Translations under genes and position numbers: made by a program
Assembly: GCA_947503775.1 (NCBI GenBank)
Contig: CANNFE010000005.1
Location: 62,001-126,000, forward strand
Origin: an uncultured Paracoccaceae bacterium
GTDB lineage: Bacteria > Pseudomonadota > Alphaproteobacteria > Rhodobacterales > Rhodobacteraceae
Reading direction: 5' to 3'
DNA length: 64,000 nucleotides
Notes under the pieces: model-generated
Databases searched by the model: none
What the model saw: the letters and a program-made list of their open reading frames with translations, nothing else
Told to the model about the DNA's origin: nothing
Shown: piece after piece, positions 49,320 through 57,076 of the stretch
Layout: each line of letters starts with the position of its first letter
How positions within the stretch are numbered: position 1 is the first letter of the stretch

Positions 49320-51112
49320 CCTCCGCCGACACCCCCACCCTCCGCTCCCGCTCTTGGTTCGACAACCTCGCCGATCCCGAGATGACAGCGCTCTATCTCG
49401 AGCGCTATCTCAACTTCGGCCTCACCCCCGAAGAGCTCCGCTCCAACCGCCCGATCATCGGCATCGCGCAGACGGGCTCGGACCTCTCGCCCTGCAACCG
49501 GCACCATGTCGATCTGGCCAAGCGCTCGGCCCAGGCGATCCGCGACGCGGGCGGGATCCCGCTCGAATTCCCCTGCCACCCGATCCAGGAAACCGGCAAG
49601 CGCCCCACCGCGATGCTCGACCGCAACCTCGCCTATCTCAGCCTGGTCGAGATCCTCTACGGCTACCCGATCGACGGCGTCCTGCTGACCATCGGCTGCG
49701 ACAAGACCACGCCCGCGCTCCTGATGGCCGCCGCCACCGTCAATATCCCCGCCATCGCGCTTTCGGTCGGGCCGATGCTGAACGGCTGGCACAAGGGCAA
49801 GCGCGCAGGCTCCGGCTCGGTCATCTGGGACAGCCGCCAGCGCCTCGCCGCCGGAGAGATCGACGCCGCAGAATTCCTCGAGATCGCCGCCTCCTCCGCC
49901 CCTTCGACGGGCTACTGCAACACGATGGGCACCGCGACCACGATGAATTCGCTCGCCGAAGCGCTCGGCATGCAGCTCCCCGGCTCCGCCGCCATCCCCG
50001 CCCCCTACCGCGAGCGCGGGCAGATGGCCTATCACACCGGCAAGGCCGCCGTTGAGGCGGTGATGAAAGACCGCCGCCCCTCGCAGATCATGACCCGCGC
50101 CTCCTTCGAGAATGCCATCGTCGTCAACTCCGCCCTGGGCGGGTCGACCAACGCGCCCATCCACCTCAACGCCATGGCCGCCCATCTGGGGATCACGCTC
50201 ACCAACGACGACTGGGAGAGGATCGGCCACCACATCCCCCTCCTCGTGAACCTCCAGCCGGTCGGAGAGTACCTGGGCGAGGATTTCCACCATGCGGGCG
50301 GCGTCCCCGCCGTGATCGGCCAGCTTCTCCGCGCGGGCCTGCTGCCCCACCCCGACGCACTCTGCATCACCGGCAAGACCATCGGCGAGACCTATCAAGA
50401 CGCCCCCGTCCACAACGCAGAGGTCATCCTCAGTCCCAATAAGCCGCTCAAGACCGATGCGGGCTTTCTCAACCTCTCCGGCAACCTCTTCGACAGCGCC
50501 ATCATGAAAACCTCGGCCATCGGCGACGAATTCCGCGACCGGTATCTGTCGAACCCGGACGATCCCGACGCCTTCGAAGGCCCCGCCGTCGTCTTCGACG
50601 GCCCCGAAGACTTCCACCACCGCATCGACGATCCCGCCTTGGGCATCACCCCCGACGCCATCCTCGTCATGCGCGGCGCAGGCCCCAAGGGCTATCCGGG
50701 CGGCGCCGAGGTCGTGAACATGCGCCCGCCCGCCTACCTCATCAAACAGGGCGTCCACGCCATGCCCTGCATCGGAGACGGCCGCCAATCGGGCACGTCC
50801 GGCAGCGCCTCGATCCTCAACGCCTCCCCCGAGGCGGCGGACGGAGGCGGCCTCGCGCTGCTGAAGTCGGGAGACCGCATCCGCGTCGACCTCAAGACCC
50901 GCCGCGCCGACATGCTGGTGAGCGAAGACGATCTCGCCGCCCGCCGCGCGGACCTCGACACCGCAGGCGGCTTCAAGTCCCCCGAAAGCCAAACCCCCTG
51001 GCAGGCCCTCTTCCGCGAAAAGGTCAGACCCTTCGCCGACGGTATGGTCCTGGACGGAGCGCCTGAGTTTCTCGACGTGGCCTCAAAGGGCCTGCCGCGG
51101 AATAATCACTAG
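49316..51112 (+). CDS. IlvD/Edd family sugar-acid dehydratase (xylonate/arabinonate type)
   Basis: A 598-residue dehydratase closely resembling xylonate and arabinonate dehydratases: [80 protein letters not shown] and [18 protein letters not shown]. The cysteines in PCNRH, GCDK and YCNTMG fit the Fe-S cluster ligands. It removes water from an aldonate to give a 2-keto-3-deoxy acid. With a TRAP importer and KDG-type kinase it forms a sugar-acid route; the exact sugar cannot be read. Confidence 0.9.
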   Translation: MTSADTPTLRSRSWFDNLADPEMTALYLERYLNFGLTPEELRSNRPIIGIAQTGSDLSPCNRHHVDLAKRSAQAIRDAGGIPLEFPCHPIQETGKRPTAMLDRNLAYLSLVEILYGYPIDGVLLTIGCDKTTPALLMAAATVNIPAIALSVGPMLNGWHKGKRAGSGSVIWDSRQRLAAGEIDAAEFLEIAASSAPSTGYCNTMGTATTMNSLAEALGMQLPGSAAIPAPYRERGQMAYHTGKAAVEAVMKDRRPSQIMTRASFENAIVVNSALGGSTNAPIHLNAMAAHLGITLTNDDWERIGHHIPLLVNLQPVGEYLGEDFHHAGGVPAVIGQLLRAGLLPHPDALCITGKTIGETYQDAPVHNAEVILSPNKPLKTDAGFLNLSGNLFDSAIMKTSAIGDEFRDRYLSNPDDPDAFEGPAVVFDGPEDFHHRIDDPALGITPDAILVMRGAGPKGYPGGAEVVNMRPPAYLIKQGVHAMPCIGDGRQSGTSGSASILNASPEAADGGGLALLKSGDRIRVDLKTRRADMLVSEDDLAARRADLDTAGGFKSPESQTPWQALFREKVRPFADGMVLDGAPEFLDVASKGLPRNNH

Positions 51113-51246
51113 GGCAGAGCGCACGAGATCCGATGTCGGGAATGACCGGACAGCTTCCATTCTTATACGGTCATGGATCTCGAACGGGGATTGCATCACG
51201 CTTTAATCCGTTGGAACATGCATCGGATTTATTTAGGAGATTTAAG

Positions 51247-51825
51247 GTGCTTATGAAGCCTAAGCCGAGGACCGTTAATATCACCGTGACCTCAACAGTG
51301 ACAAAGCAGCATGCCGTCACATATGGGTACCCGGCTGGAAAAGGTAGGTTTTACATCCCGCTCTATAAGATGATCGTCGAGGGCGATTCCGTGGGCGGGG
51401 TTTGCGAAACGTTCGAATTCGAAGTCATGCGATTTGGGGTTCAATGGAAGTATCCCACGGACAGCAACCCATCGCCGAAGCCCAAGGTCGTCGGGTTAGC
51501 GAAAGCAAAGACTTATAAGCTCAATACGATGATCACGACAGCTGGGTCGGAATGCTGGCAGATCGAAGATAACCATCTTCTCCACTCCGGGTCGCGCACT
51601 CCAATGTTGGCAAGCGGCGGGATCGGTGCCGTTATTGGATGTATCGCGGTGACAGGCCAAAGGTTTGACGAAGACAGGATCAAGTCCGTATCTGATTGGA
51701 AATATCTGAACGACCTCATCTATCGTTTATCGGGCACCTACGACCGTATAGAGATCACGCGTGCCGGAAGTCTCATAATGAAGATCGAAGCTGCAGACTA
51801 TCCGAAGTTACGCGAAGCCCATTGA
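51247..51825 (+). CDS. Hypothetical protein with His...Gly-Cys motif
   Basis: A 192-residue protein from a GTG start seven bases after AGGAG; ATG 51253 is also possible. It is clearly less GC-rich than its neighbours. The N-terminal half has PAGKGRFYIPLYKMIVEGD and FEFEVMRFGVQW; the C-terminal half has IEDNHLLHSGSRTPM then GGIGAVIGCIAVTG (His113, Cys132). The spacing of HxG and GC resembles peptidoglycan-active domains such as L,D-transpeptidase-like or DUF5675-type proteins, but the match is weak. No signal peptide and no obvious immunity partner. Function unknown. Confidence 0.55.
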   Translation: MLMKPKPRTVNITVTSTVTKQHAVTYGYPAGKGRFYIPLYKMIVEGDSVGGVCETFEFEVMRFGVQWKYPTDSNPSPKPKVVGLAKAKTYKLNTMITTAGSECWQIEDNHLLHSGSRTPMLASGGIGAVIGCIAVTGQRFDEDRIKSVSDWKYLNDLIYRLSGTYDRIEITRAGSLIMKIEAADYPKLREAH

Positions 51826-51923
51826 TGGCGTCATGGGGGCATAGAGCGGGCGATCGGCCCGCCTGTCCGCCGACCCCAATCTAAAGCGCCGGGCTAGCGC
51901 CCTTCGTCATCAACTCTACCCCG

Positions 51924-51942
51924 TCCCGGCCTTGAGCCGGGA
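51924..51942. repeat. CCCGGG-CTTGA-CCCGGG family hairpin, copy 1 near corC
   Basis: TCCCGGC-CTTGA-GCCGGGA is a 7-bp stem with loop CTTGA, followed by CCTCTCTTTCCACAAGCACT. The same hairpin and a similar following sequence recur at 53346, on the other side of corC and in the same orientation. Confidence 0.8.
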
Positions 51943-51981
51943 CCTCTCTTTCCACAAGCACTGTGTAGGCTTCCTTGGGCT

Positions 51982-52179
51982 CCGCCCGTTCGATCCTCAG
52001 TCTCTCCCCCGGAGAGACTGCCGCCTCAGGCGGATCGGATCTCACCTCCGCCCGTTCGATCCTAAAACTCTCCACCGGAGAGTTTGCCACCGTCGGCGGA
52101 CCGGATCTCACCCCCGCCCGTTCGATCCTCAGTCTCTACACCAAAGAGACTGCCGCCTCAGGCGGACCGGATCTCACCC
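51982..52179. repeat. Tandem repeat, three 66-bp units with conserved hairpins
   Basis: Units start at 51982, 52048 and 52114 with CCGCCCGTTCGATCCT. Each contains two hairpins: AGTCTCTCC/GGAGAGACT and CCGCC-TCA-GGCGG in unit 1. In unit 2 the first stem is AAACTCTCC/GGAGAGTTT, so both arms changed together. Unit 3 reads AGTCTCT/AGAGACT. The array ends seven bases before the corC stop. A diverged fourth unit starts near 53404. Confidence 0.9.
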
Positions 52180-52186
52180 CCGCAGA

Positions 52187-53224
52187 TCACCCGGCCTTCT
52201 GCTCGCGCCGCTTGCGGGCGCGTCGCTGGGCCACCTCCTGCAGATCGGCATCCTCGTCATGCTCGTCCACGATCTCTGTGCCCAGCAGGGTTTCGATCAC
52301 GTCCTCCATCGTCACCAGTCCGGCCGTGCCGCCATAGGGATCCTCGACAAGAGCGATGTGCATTTCCCCCTCGATCAACTGATCGAAAAGCGTGTCGAGA
52401 TCCATATCCTCGGCGACACGGGGCAGCTCTCGCAGAAAGTCGCCGAGCGGTCGGTCCCCGCCACCGCGCAACGCCGCCAGAAGCAACTCGCGCGTCAGGA
52501 CGAATCCGCTGACCTCGTCGATCGTCTCACGCGAGACCAGCAGCCGCGAGAAGGGAATCGCATCGCGTCCCTCCAGCGCCGCGTCCACCGTCTGCCCGTC
52601 CTGGACATGCTCGATCACCGTGCGCGGCGTCATCACATCCCGCACCGGCGTATCGGGTAGGCGGAACAGGTTCGACACGATGCGTGTCTCGTCCTCCTCG
52701 ATCACCCCCAGGCGCTGGCCCGCGGTGGTCATGGCGGTGATCTCATCCCTCGAGACCTCATCTCCCTTGTAGCCGCGGGTCATGACGCGCGTGATCGCCT
52801 GACTCATCCAGACCAGAGGGAGCTGCACCCAGATTAGGATCGGCAGCACCCGGACCGCAAAGGGCGCAAGACCCCGCCAATACGTCGCGCCGAGCGTTTT
52901 CGGAACTATCTCCGACAGAATGAGGATCCCCAAGGTCAAAAGCGCCGAGAATATTCCGACCCCGGCATCGTCAAAGACAACCGCCGCCTGCGCGCCCGCC
53001 CCCGTTGCGCCGACCGTATGGGCGATGGTGTTGAGCGACAGGATCGCCGCCAGCGGGCGCTCGATATCGGCGCGCAGCCGGCGCAGCTTCTTGGCCAGCG
53101 AAGGACGCTCAGCCTCGGTAGCCTCGACATAGGACGGGGTGATCGACAAGAGCACCGCCTCGAGGATCGAACACAGGAACGATACCCCGATGGCGAGAAC
53201 TACGAAAAGGATCAGAAGGGTCAT
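52187..53224 (-). CDS. CNNM/DUF21-CBS family membrane protein (CorC/HlyC-like)
   Basis: A 345-residue protein. Residues 1-180 form a CNNM transmembrane domain (LLILFVVLAIGVSFLCSILE, SLNTIAHTVGATGAGA, ILILSEIVPKTLGATYW); residues about 190-320 form a CBS pair (VRDVMTPRTVIEHVQDGQTV and HIALVEDPYGGTAGLVTMED). It lacks the C-terminal CorC_HlyC domain and ends in a basic tail. Related proteins take part in magnesium or divalent-cation transport. Structured repeats flank it on both sides. Confidence 0.9.
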   Translation of the reverse strand: MTLLILFVVLAIGVSFLCSILEAVLLSITPSYVEATEAERPSLAKKLRRLRADIERPLAAILSLNTIAHTVGATGAGAQAAVVFDDAGVGIFSALLTLGILILSEIVPKTLGATYWRGLAPFAVRVLPILIWVQLPLVWMSQAITRVMTRGYKGDEVSRDEITAMTTAGQRLGVIEEDETRIVSNLFRLPDTPVRDVMTPRTVIEHVQDGQTVDAALEGRDAIPFSRLLVSRETIDEVSGFVLTRELLLAALRGGGDRPLGDFLRELPRVAEDMDLDTLFDQLIEGEMHIALVEDPYGGTAGLVTMEDVIETLLGTEIVDEHDEDADLQEVAQRRARKRREQKAG

Positions 53225-53673
53225 GGGTCAGGTTGGCTACCGGTTGTTTATGTATTCCCTACGACTTAAGCCCTTTGGCCCCCGAAGCCCATTCATTCCC
53301 GACAAGTTGGTGTCCGGGCCCAAGATACCGCGCGGCCAGCCTCCGTCCCGGGCTTGACCCGGGACCTCTCCCTCCGCAAGCGCTGTGCCGGTTTTCTTGG
53401 GCTCCGCCCGGTCGACCCTCAGTCTCTCCACCGAAAAGACTGCCCCCTCCGGCGAACCGGACCGCTCCAGACAAGATCGCTGCCACGATCCACTGAGGTG
53501 CGCCGCATGGCGGCAGAACGGCCTCGTCCCCCCGCCGAACGCCATATGCAAACCGACGCGATACCGAAGGTCCGACCCACGCCCCCTGTGGCCGTCACCC
53601 ACCGCTTCTCCAGCGCTCTACCGGATGCTGCCATTTCCCCTTGCCGTGCCTGGCCGGGCGGAGAGAATGGATC
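53225..53673. other. 449-bp gap with second repeat composite
   Basis: Apart from the hairpin at 53346 and a diverged 66-bp-type unit from 53404, nothing was recognised. The part after 53470 shows no gene or clear structure until the ribosome site of the kinase gene. Confidence 0.5.
53346..53466. repeat. CCCGGG-CTTGA-CCCGGG hairpin plus diverged 66-bp unit, copy 2
   Basis: TCCCGGG-CTTGA-CCCGGGA (53346-53364) is followed by CCTCTCCCTCCGCAAGCGCT, then CTTGGGCTCCGCCCGGTCGA and a unit containing AGTCTCTCC/GAAAAGACT. The same order occurs upstream at 51924-52047, so the two composites flank corC as a direct repeat, with only one tandem unit here against three there. Confidence 0.8.
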
Positions 53674-54591
53674 ATGACCTATGACCTCCTCACCCTCGGC
53701 GAGCCGCTTTACGAATTTGCCCATATCTCCGGAGACAGCTGGCGCTCGGGCCATGGCGGGGACGTCTCGAACGTCGCCATCGCCGCCGCCCGGCAGGGGG
53801 CAAGGACCGGGATCGTAACGCAGCTTGGCGATGACAGCTTCGGGACCAGCTTTCGCAATCTCTGGACGGCCGAGCGCGTCGATCACCGCCATAGCCGAAC
53901 GGATCCCGGGGCGCCGACGGGCCTTTACTTCATACGCCAAACCGAGGACGGGCATGTCTTCGACTATCTCCGCGCCGGCTCTGCCGCCGCGCGCATGACC
54001 GCCCAGACGCTCCCGCAAGACCCGCTGCGCCAGACAAAGATCCTCCATTTCTCGGGCATCAGCCTGGCGATCAGCGACAGCGCGAACGAGGCGGCGCTGA
54101 CCGCCGCTCAGATCGCCCGCGAGGCCGGGGCCAAGGTCTCGTTCGATCTCAACCTGCGCCTCAAGCTCTGGCCGCTGGACAAGGCCCGGACCCAGATCGA
54201 GCGTGCGCTCAAGCTCACCGATATCGCGCTTCCGGGGCTCGACGACGCGCAGCAATTGACAGGCCTGACCGACCCCGAGGCGATTATCGCCCTTTACCAT
54301 GATCTCGGCCCCGAGATCGTCGCCCTGACCATGGGCGCGGAAGGCACCTTAGTCTCCGACTCCAGGACGATTACCCATCTTCTGCCGCTCAGGGTCGAGG
54401 CCGTCGACGCCACCGGCGCAGGCGACTGTTTCGACGGCGCCTTCCTGGCCCGTCTTGCTGCCAATGACACGCCGCGCGAGGCGGCCGCCTATGCGACCAC
54501 CGCCGCCGGGATCTCTGTCACCGGATATGGCGCGGTCGGTCCGATCCCCGTCGCCAAAGAGGTGCGCGCGCGGATCCCGCAGGCCTCTTAA
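53674..54591 (+). CDS. kdgK: PfkB family sugar kinase, probable 2-keto-3-deoxygluconate kinase
   Basis: A 305-residue ribokinase-fold kinase, start at ATG 53674 with GGAGAGA upstream. It shows DLLTLGEPLYEFAH, the substrate region GGDVSNVAIAAARQG, APTGLYFIRQTEDG, DYLRAGSAAARM and the ATP/anion-hole motif DATGAGDCFDGAFLA with catalytic Asp. These match KDG kinases (GEPL-x-E and YxRxGSAA patterns). It would phosphorylate the keto-deoxy acid formed by the dehydratase before aldolase cleavage in the Entner-Doudoroff route. The gene symbol is by family resemblance. Confidence 0.82.
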   Translation: MTYDLLTLGEPLYEFAHISGDSWRSGHGGDVSNVAIAAARQGARTGIVTQLGDDSFGTSFRNLWTAERVDHRHSRTDPGAPTGLYFIRQTEDGHVFDYLRAGSAAARMTAQTLPQDPLRQTKILHFSGISLAISDSANEAALTAAQIAREAGAKVSFDLNLRLKLWPLDKARTQIERALKLTDIALPGLDDAQQLTGLTDPEAIIALYHDLGPEIVALTMGAEGTLVSDSRTITHLLPLRVEAVDATGAGDCFDGAFLARLAANDTPREAAAYATTAAGISVTGYGAVGPIPVAKEVRARIPQAS

Positions 54592-55325
54592 AGATCGAAT
54601 TCCGGCATGGGCAGGCTTTCCAAGGCCCTGCCCAGCGCCTCTCCCCAGCGGGAGGACACGTCGCGGATCAGATCGTCATCCGCCTCGAACCGGCGGGTCA
54701 CGCCGACCTCGTAGCTGTCCTTGGCATAGACCTGCAGATCCAGAGGAGGCCCGACGGACAGGTTCGCCTTGATCGTGGAATCAAAGCTGACCAGCAAGAG
54801 CCGCGTCGCCTCTTCAAAGGACATGTCGGGCCGGTAGGCGCGCACGATGATGGGCCGCCCGTATTTCGTATCGCCGATCTGAAAAAACGGCGTGTCGTCC
54901 CCAGCCTCGACAAAGTTGCCCTCGGGATAGACCAGAAACAGACGCGGCGCGCTGCCCTTGATCTGACCGCCGACGATCACGTTGGCATCGAAAACGCCCT
55001 CCGCCTGCTGGGCCGCGCCTTTGTATTCGGCGATCACATCGCGCACCGTCTCGCCCACCATCCGGGCGACCTGGAACATCGAGGGCGCCTCCAAAAGGCT
55101 CGGGCTGCGCTCGACCGGCGCCTTCATCCGCTCGTCCAGCATCGAGATGACGGCCTGCGTCGTCGCCAGGTTGCCCGAGGTCATCAGCGTGACGACCCGC
55201 TCTCCCGGGATCGACCAGGTGTGCAGTTTCTGAAAGACAGAAATGTTGTCGATCCCCGCATTCGTCCGGGTATCGGCCATGAAAACAAGGCCCTGATCCA
55301 GCCTCATCCCCACACAATATGTCAT
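54588..55325 (-). CDS. Anbu proteasome-type peptidase
   Basis: A 245-residue Ntn-hydrolase of the Anbu (ancestral beta subunit) family. After Met removal, Thr2 becomes the nucleophile; MTYCVGMRLDQGLVFMADTR and TNAGIDNISVFQKLH carry the conserved Asp and Lys33, as in proteasome beta subunits. Anbu forms a distinctive open-ring or helical assembly. It is the last gene of the four-gene set ATP-grasp, alpha-E, transglutaminase, Anbu, the conserved order for this system. The substrate is not known. It overlaps the convergent kinase by four bases. Confidence 0.92.
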   Translation of the reverse strand: MTYCVGMRLDQGLVFMADTRTNAGIDNISVFQKLHTWSIPGERVVTLMTSGNLATTQAVISMLDERMKAPVERSPSLLEAPSMFQVARMVGETVRDVIAEYKGAAQQAEGVFDANVIVGGQIKGSAPRLFLVYPEGNFVEAGDDTPFFQIGDTKYGRPIIVRAYRPDMSFEEATRLLLVSFDSTIKANLSVGPPLDLQVYAKDSYEVGVTRRFEADDDLIRDVSSRWGEALGRALESLPMPEFDL

Positions 55326-55334
55326 GCACTGGTC

Positions 55335-56141
55335 CTACTGCTGCTGTTGCACAGACACGGTCACGTCAAGCTCCTCCTCGCCCGCGCCGAATCTCGTCCC
55401 ACGTATCGGGGCAGCTTCGTTAGAATCAAGTCCCGTGGCGACCCTGACGTACCGGGTATCGGGGGAAATACCGTTCGAGATATCGAAACCGACCCAGCCG
55501 AGCCCCTCGACATAGGCTTCGGCCCAGGCATGGGTCGCGTCCTGCTCGACCCGGTCGTTCATCATCAGATAGCCCGAGACATAGCGCGCCGGGATGTCCA
55601 TCATCCGCGCGCATCCTACGAAGATATGCGCGTGATCCTGGCACACGCCGTGGCCCGCCGCCGCCGCCTCTTCGCCGGTCCAATCCGCTCCGGTTCGTCC
55701 GGTCTCGTAGGCGACGCTGCCCCGGATCGCCTCGGACAGCGCGTGCAGCCGGTCCAGCGGCACGCCCTCGCTTCCGATCTCCTTGACCAGCCCCCGCATC
55801 GTCTTGCCAGGCCGCGTCGTCCCGGTATCCCGCTTGAACAGCCACAGCGGGACATAGCCCCCATGGGTGCCCAGAATGCCGTTTGTTTCCTCAAGCTGAA
55901 CCGTGCCCCGGCTCTCGATGACGATCTCGGTCGCGTAGGTATCGACGTTGACCAGCTGAACCCGGTTGCGATGCTCGTCTTCGAATTCCAACTGCAACGC
56001 GCCGCCCGTCACCGTGATATCCCAGTCGAGGACCCGCTGTCCGTTATGGCTTTTCGGGGTGAGCCGAAGCTGCTGCATCGCAAAGGCGACGGGCACGTCA
56101 TAGCGATACGTCGTGCGATGCGTGATAACGAGCGTGTTCAT
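55335..56141 (-). CDS. Transglutaminase-like protein of the Anbu operon
   Basis: A 268-residue protein. An N-terminal beta domain (MNTLVITHRTTYRYDVPVAF) is followed by the papain-like transglutaminase core with the triad in GHGVCQDHAHIFVG (Cys), ATHAWAEAYVEGLGW (His) and VGFDISNG (Asp). It overlaps the alpha-E gene by four bases and precedes Anbu by nine. Proteins of this type accompany Anbu and may cut or ligate amide bonds in a peptide-like product. Role inferred from context. Confidence 0.9.
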   Translation of the reverse strand: MNTLVITHRTTYRYDVPVAFAMQQLRLTPKSHNGQRVLDWDITVTGGALQLEFEDEHRNRVQLVNVDTYATEIVIESRGTVQLEETNGILGTHGGYVPLWLFKRDTGTTRPGKTMRGLVKEIGSEGVPLDRLHALSEAIRGSVAYETGRTGADWTGEEAAAAGHGVCQDHAHIFVGCARMMDIPARYVSGYLMMNDRVEQDATHAWAEAYVEGLGWVGFDISNGISPDTRYVRVATGLDSNEAAPIRGTRFGAGEEELDVTVSVQQQQ

Positions 56142-57076
56142 CCGTGAAACCTGTATTGAAGCTCGATCCGCTGGCCCAGCGCGCTGATCGTCTCGATGAA
56201 ATTCTGAATGAACTCGTGCAGGCCCAGTTCGATCACGCTGTCGATATCCGTGTCCTTCAGCAGGCGCCTCAGCGCATCCGACACGTCCAGACTGTCCGTT
56301 CCGTGCCCGTCATCCGACAGGTAGCGCAGGTTCTCCCCGATCTTGCTGGTGCAGAAGAGCAGCGACCGAGGCATGCGCCCGTCGAAGATCAGGAAATCGG
56401 CAATCTGGCGCGGATCCACATCCTGACCGTAGGCCCAGCGATAGGCGCCTTCGGCCGAGACCGAGCGCAGGATCGTCTCCCACTGCACATTGTCGAGCGA
56501 CGTGCCAACCGCAAAGGTATGGGGCAGCAGCACATAATACTTCACGTCCAGGATACGGCCCGTATTGTCCGCCCGTTCGATGAACGTGCCGATCCGGGCG
56601 AAATTGTAGATCTCGTTGCGCATCATCGTGCCGTGCAGTGCCCCGCGCACAAAGGCCGATCGTTGCCGGATCGTGCCCAGCACATCGGGCAACTCGCGCA
56701 GGGATACCTTCCGCTCAAGCAGCGGCGACAGCACCATCCAGCACTCGTTCACCGCCTCCCAAACTTCGCGGGTCAGCGCGGTCCGCACCGTCTTGGCATT
56801 GTCGCGGCCGGCATGGATGGCACTGCGCACGCTCGACGGATTATCGAGATCCCGCAGCAGAAAATCGATGGCAGTATCCTGTTTGAAGGTCTCGTGCTTG
56901 GCCAGATACGCATCCCGCACCATCGCCGCCGACAGCACCGACTCCCATTCGGCGTCCGCGTCCGACGACCGGGTGAGCGCGATCCTCTGGCCCGCATCAA
57001 CCAGACGCGCCGTGTTCTCTGAGCGCTCCAAATACCGAAAGAGCCAATAGACCCCGCCTGCCGTTTTCCCCAGCAT
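56138..57076 (-). CDS. Alpha-E domain protein of the Anbu operon
   Basis: A 312-residue mostly alpha-helical protein of the alpha-E family. The start MLGKTAGGVYWLFRYLERSE followed by NTARLVDAGQRIAL is the family signature, and FNFARIGTFIERADNTGRIL-like helices follow. It starts one base downstream of the ATP-grasp stop. It always travels with the circularly permuted ATP-grasp protein and is thought to assist it in making a peptide-like compound; no biochemical role is established. Confidence 0.9.
   Translation of the reverse strand: MLGKTAGGVYWLFRYLERSENTARLVDAGQRIALTRSSDADAEWESVLSAAMVRDAYLAKHETFKQDTAIDFLLRDLDNPSSVRSAIHAGRDNAKTVRTALTREVWEAVNECWMVLSPLLERKVSLRELPDVLGTIRQRSAFVRGALHGTMMRNEIYNFARIGTFIERADNTGRILDVKYYVLLPHTFAVGTSLDNVQWETILRSVSAEGAYRWAYGQDVDPRQIADFLIFDGRMPRSLLFCTSKIGENLRYLSDDGHGTDSLDVSDALRRLLKDTDIDSVIELGLHEFIQNFIETISALGQRIELQYRFHG

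Larger units (their letters stand above)
51826..52186. other. 361-bp gap filled by structured repeats
   Basis: The gap between the hypothetical gene and corC contains a CCCGGC-CTTGA-GCCGGG hairpin (51924-51942) and then three 66-bp tandem units (51982-52179), with no supported gene. Arginine-rich open frames here are translations of the repeats. Confidence 0.7.

Noticed and set aside
49217-50992. 591-residue open frame on the minus strand
   Set aside because: It is antisense to the IlvD/Edd dehydratase, whose family motifs are complete; the opposite frame is low-complexity.
51982-52179. CRISPR array
   Set aside because: Units are contiguous 66-bp tandem repeats with internal hairpins and no variable spacers; no cas genes are present.
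51932-52660. 242-residue plus-strand open frame with repeated RPFDPQSL-like segments
   Set aside because: It is a translation of the 66-bp repeats and then antisense to corC; the repeated peptide reflects the DNA hairpins.
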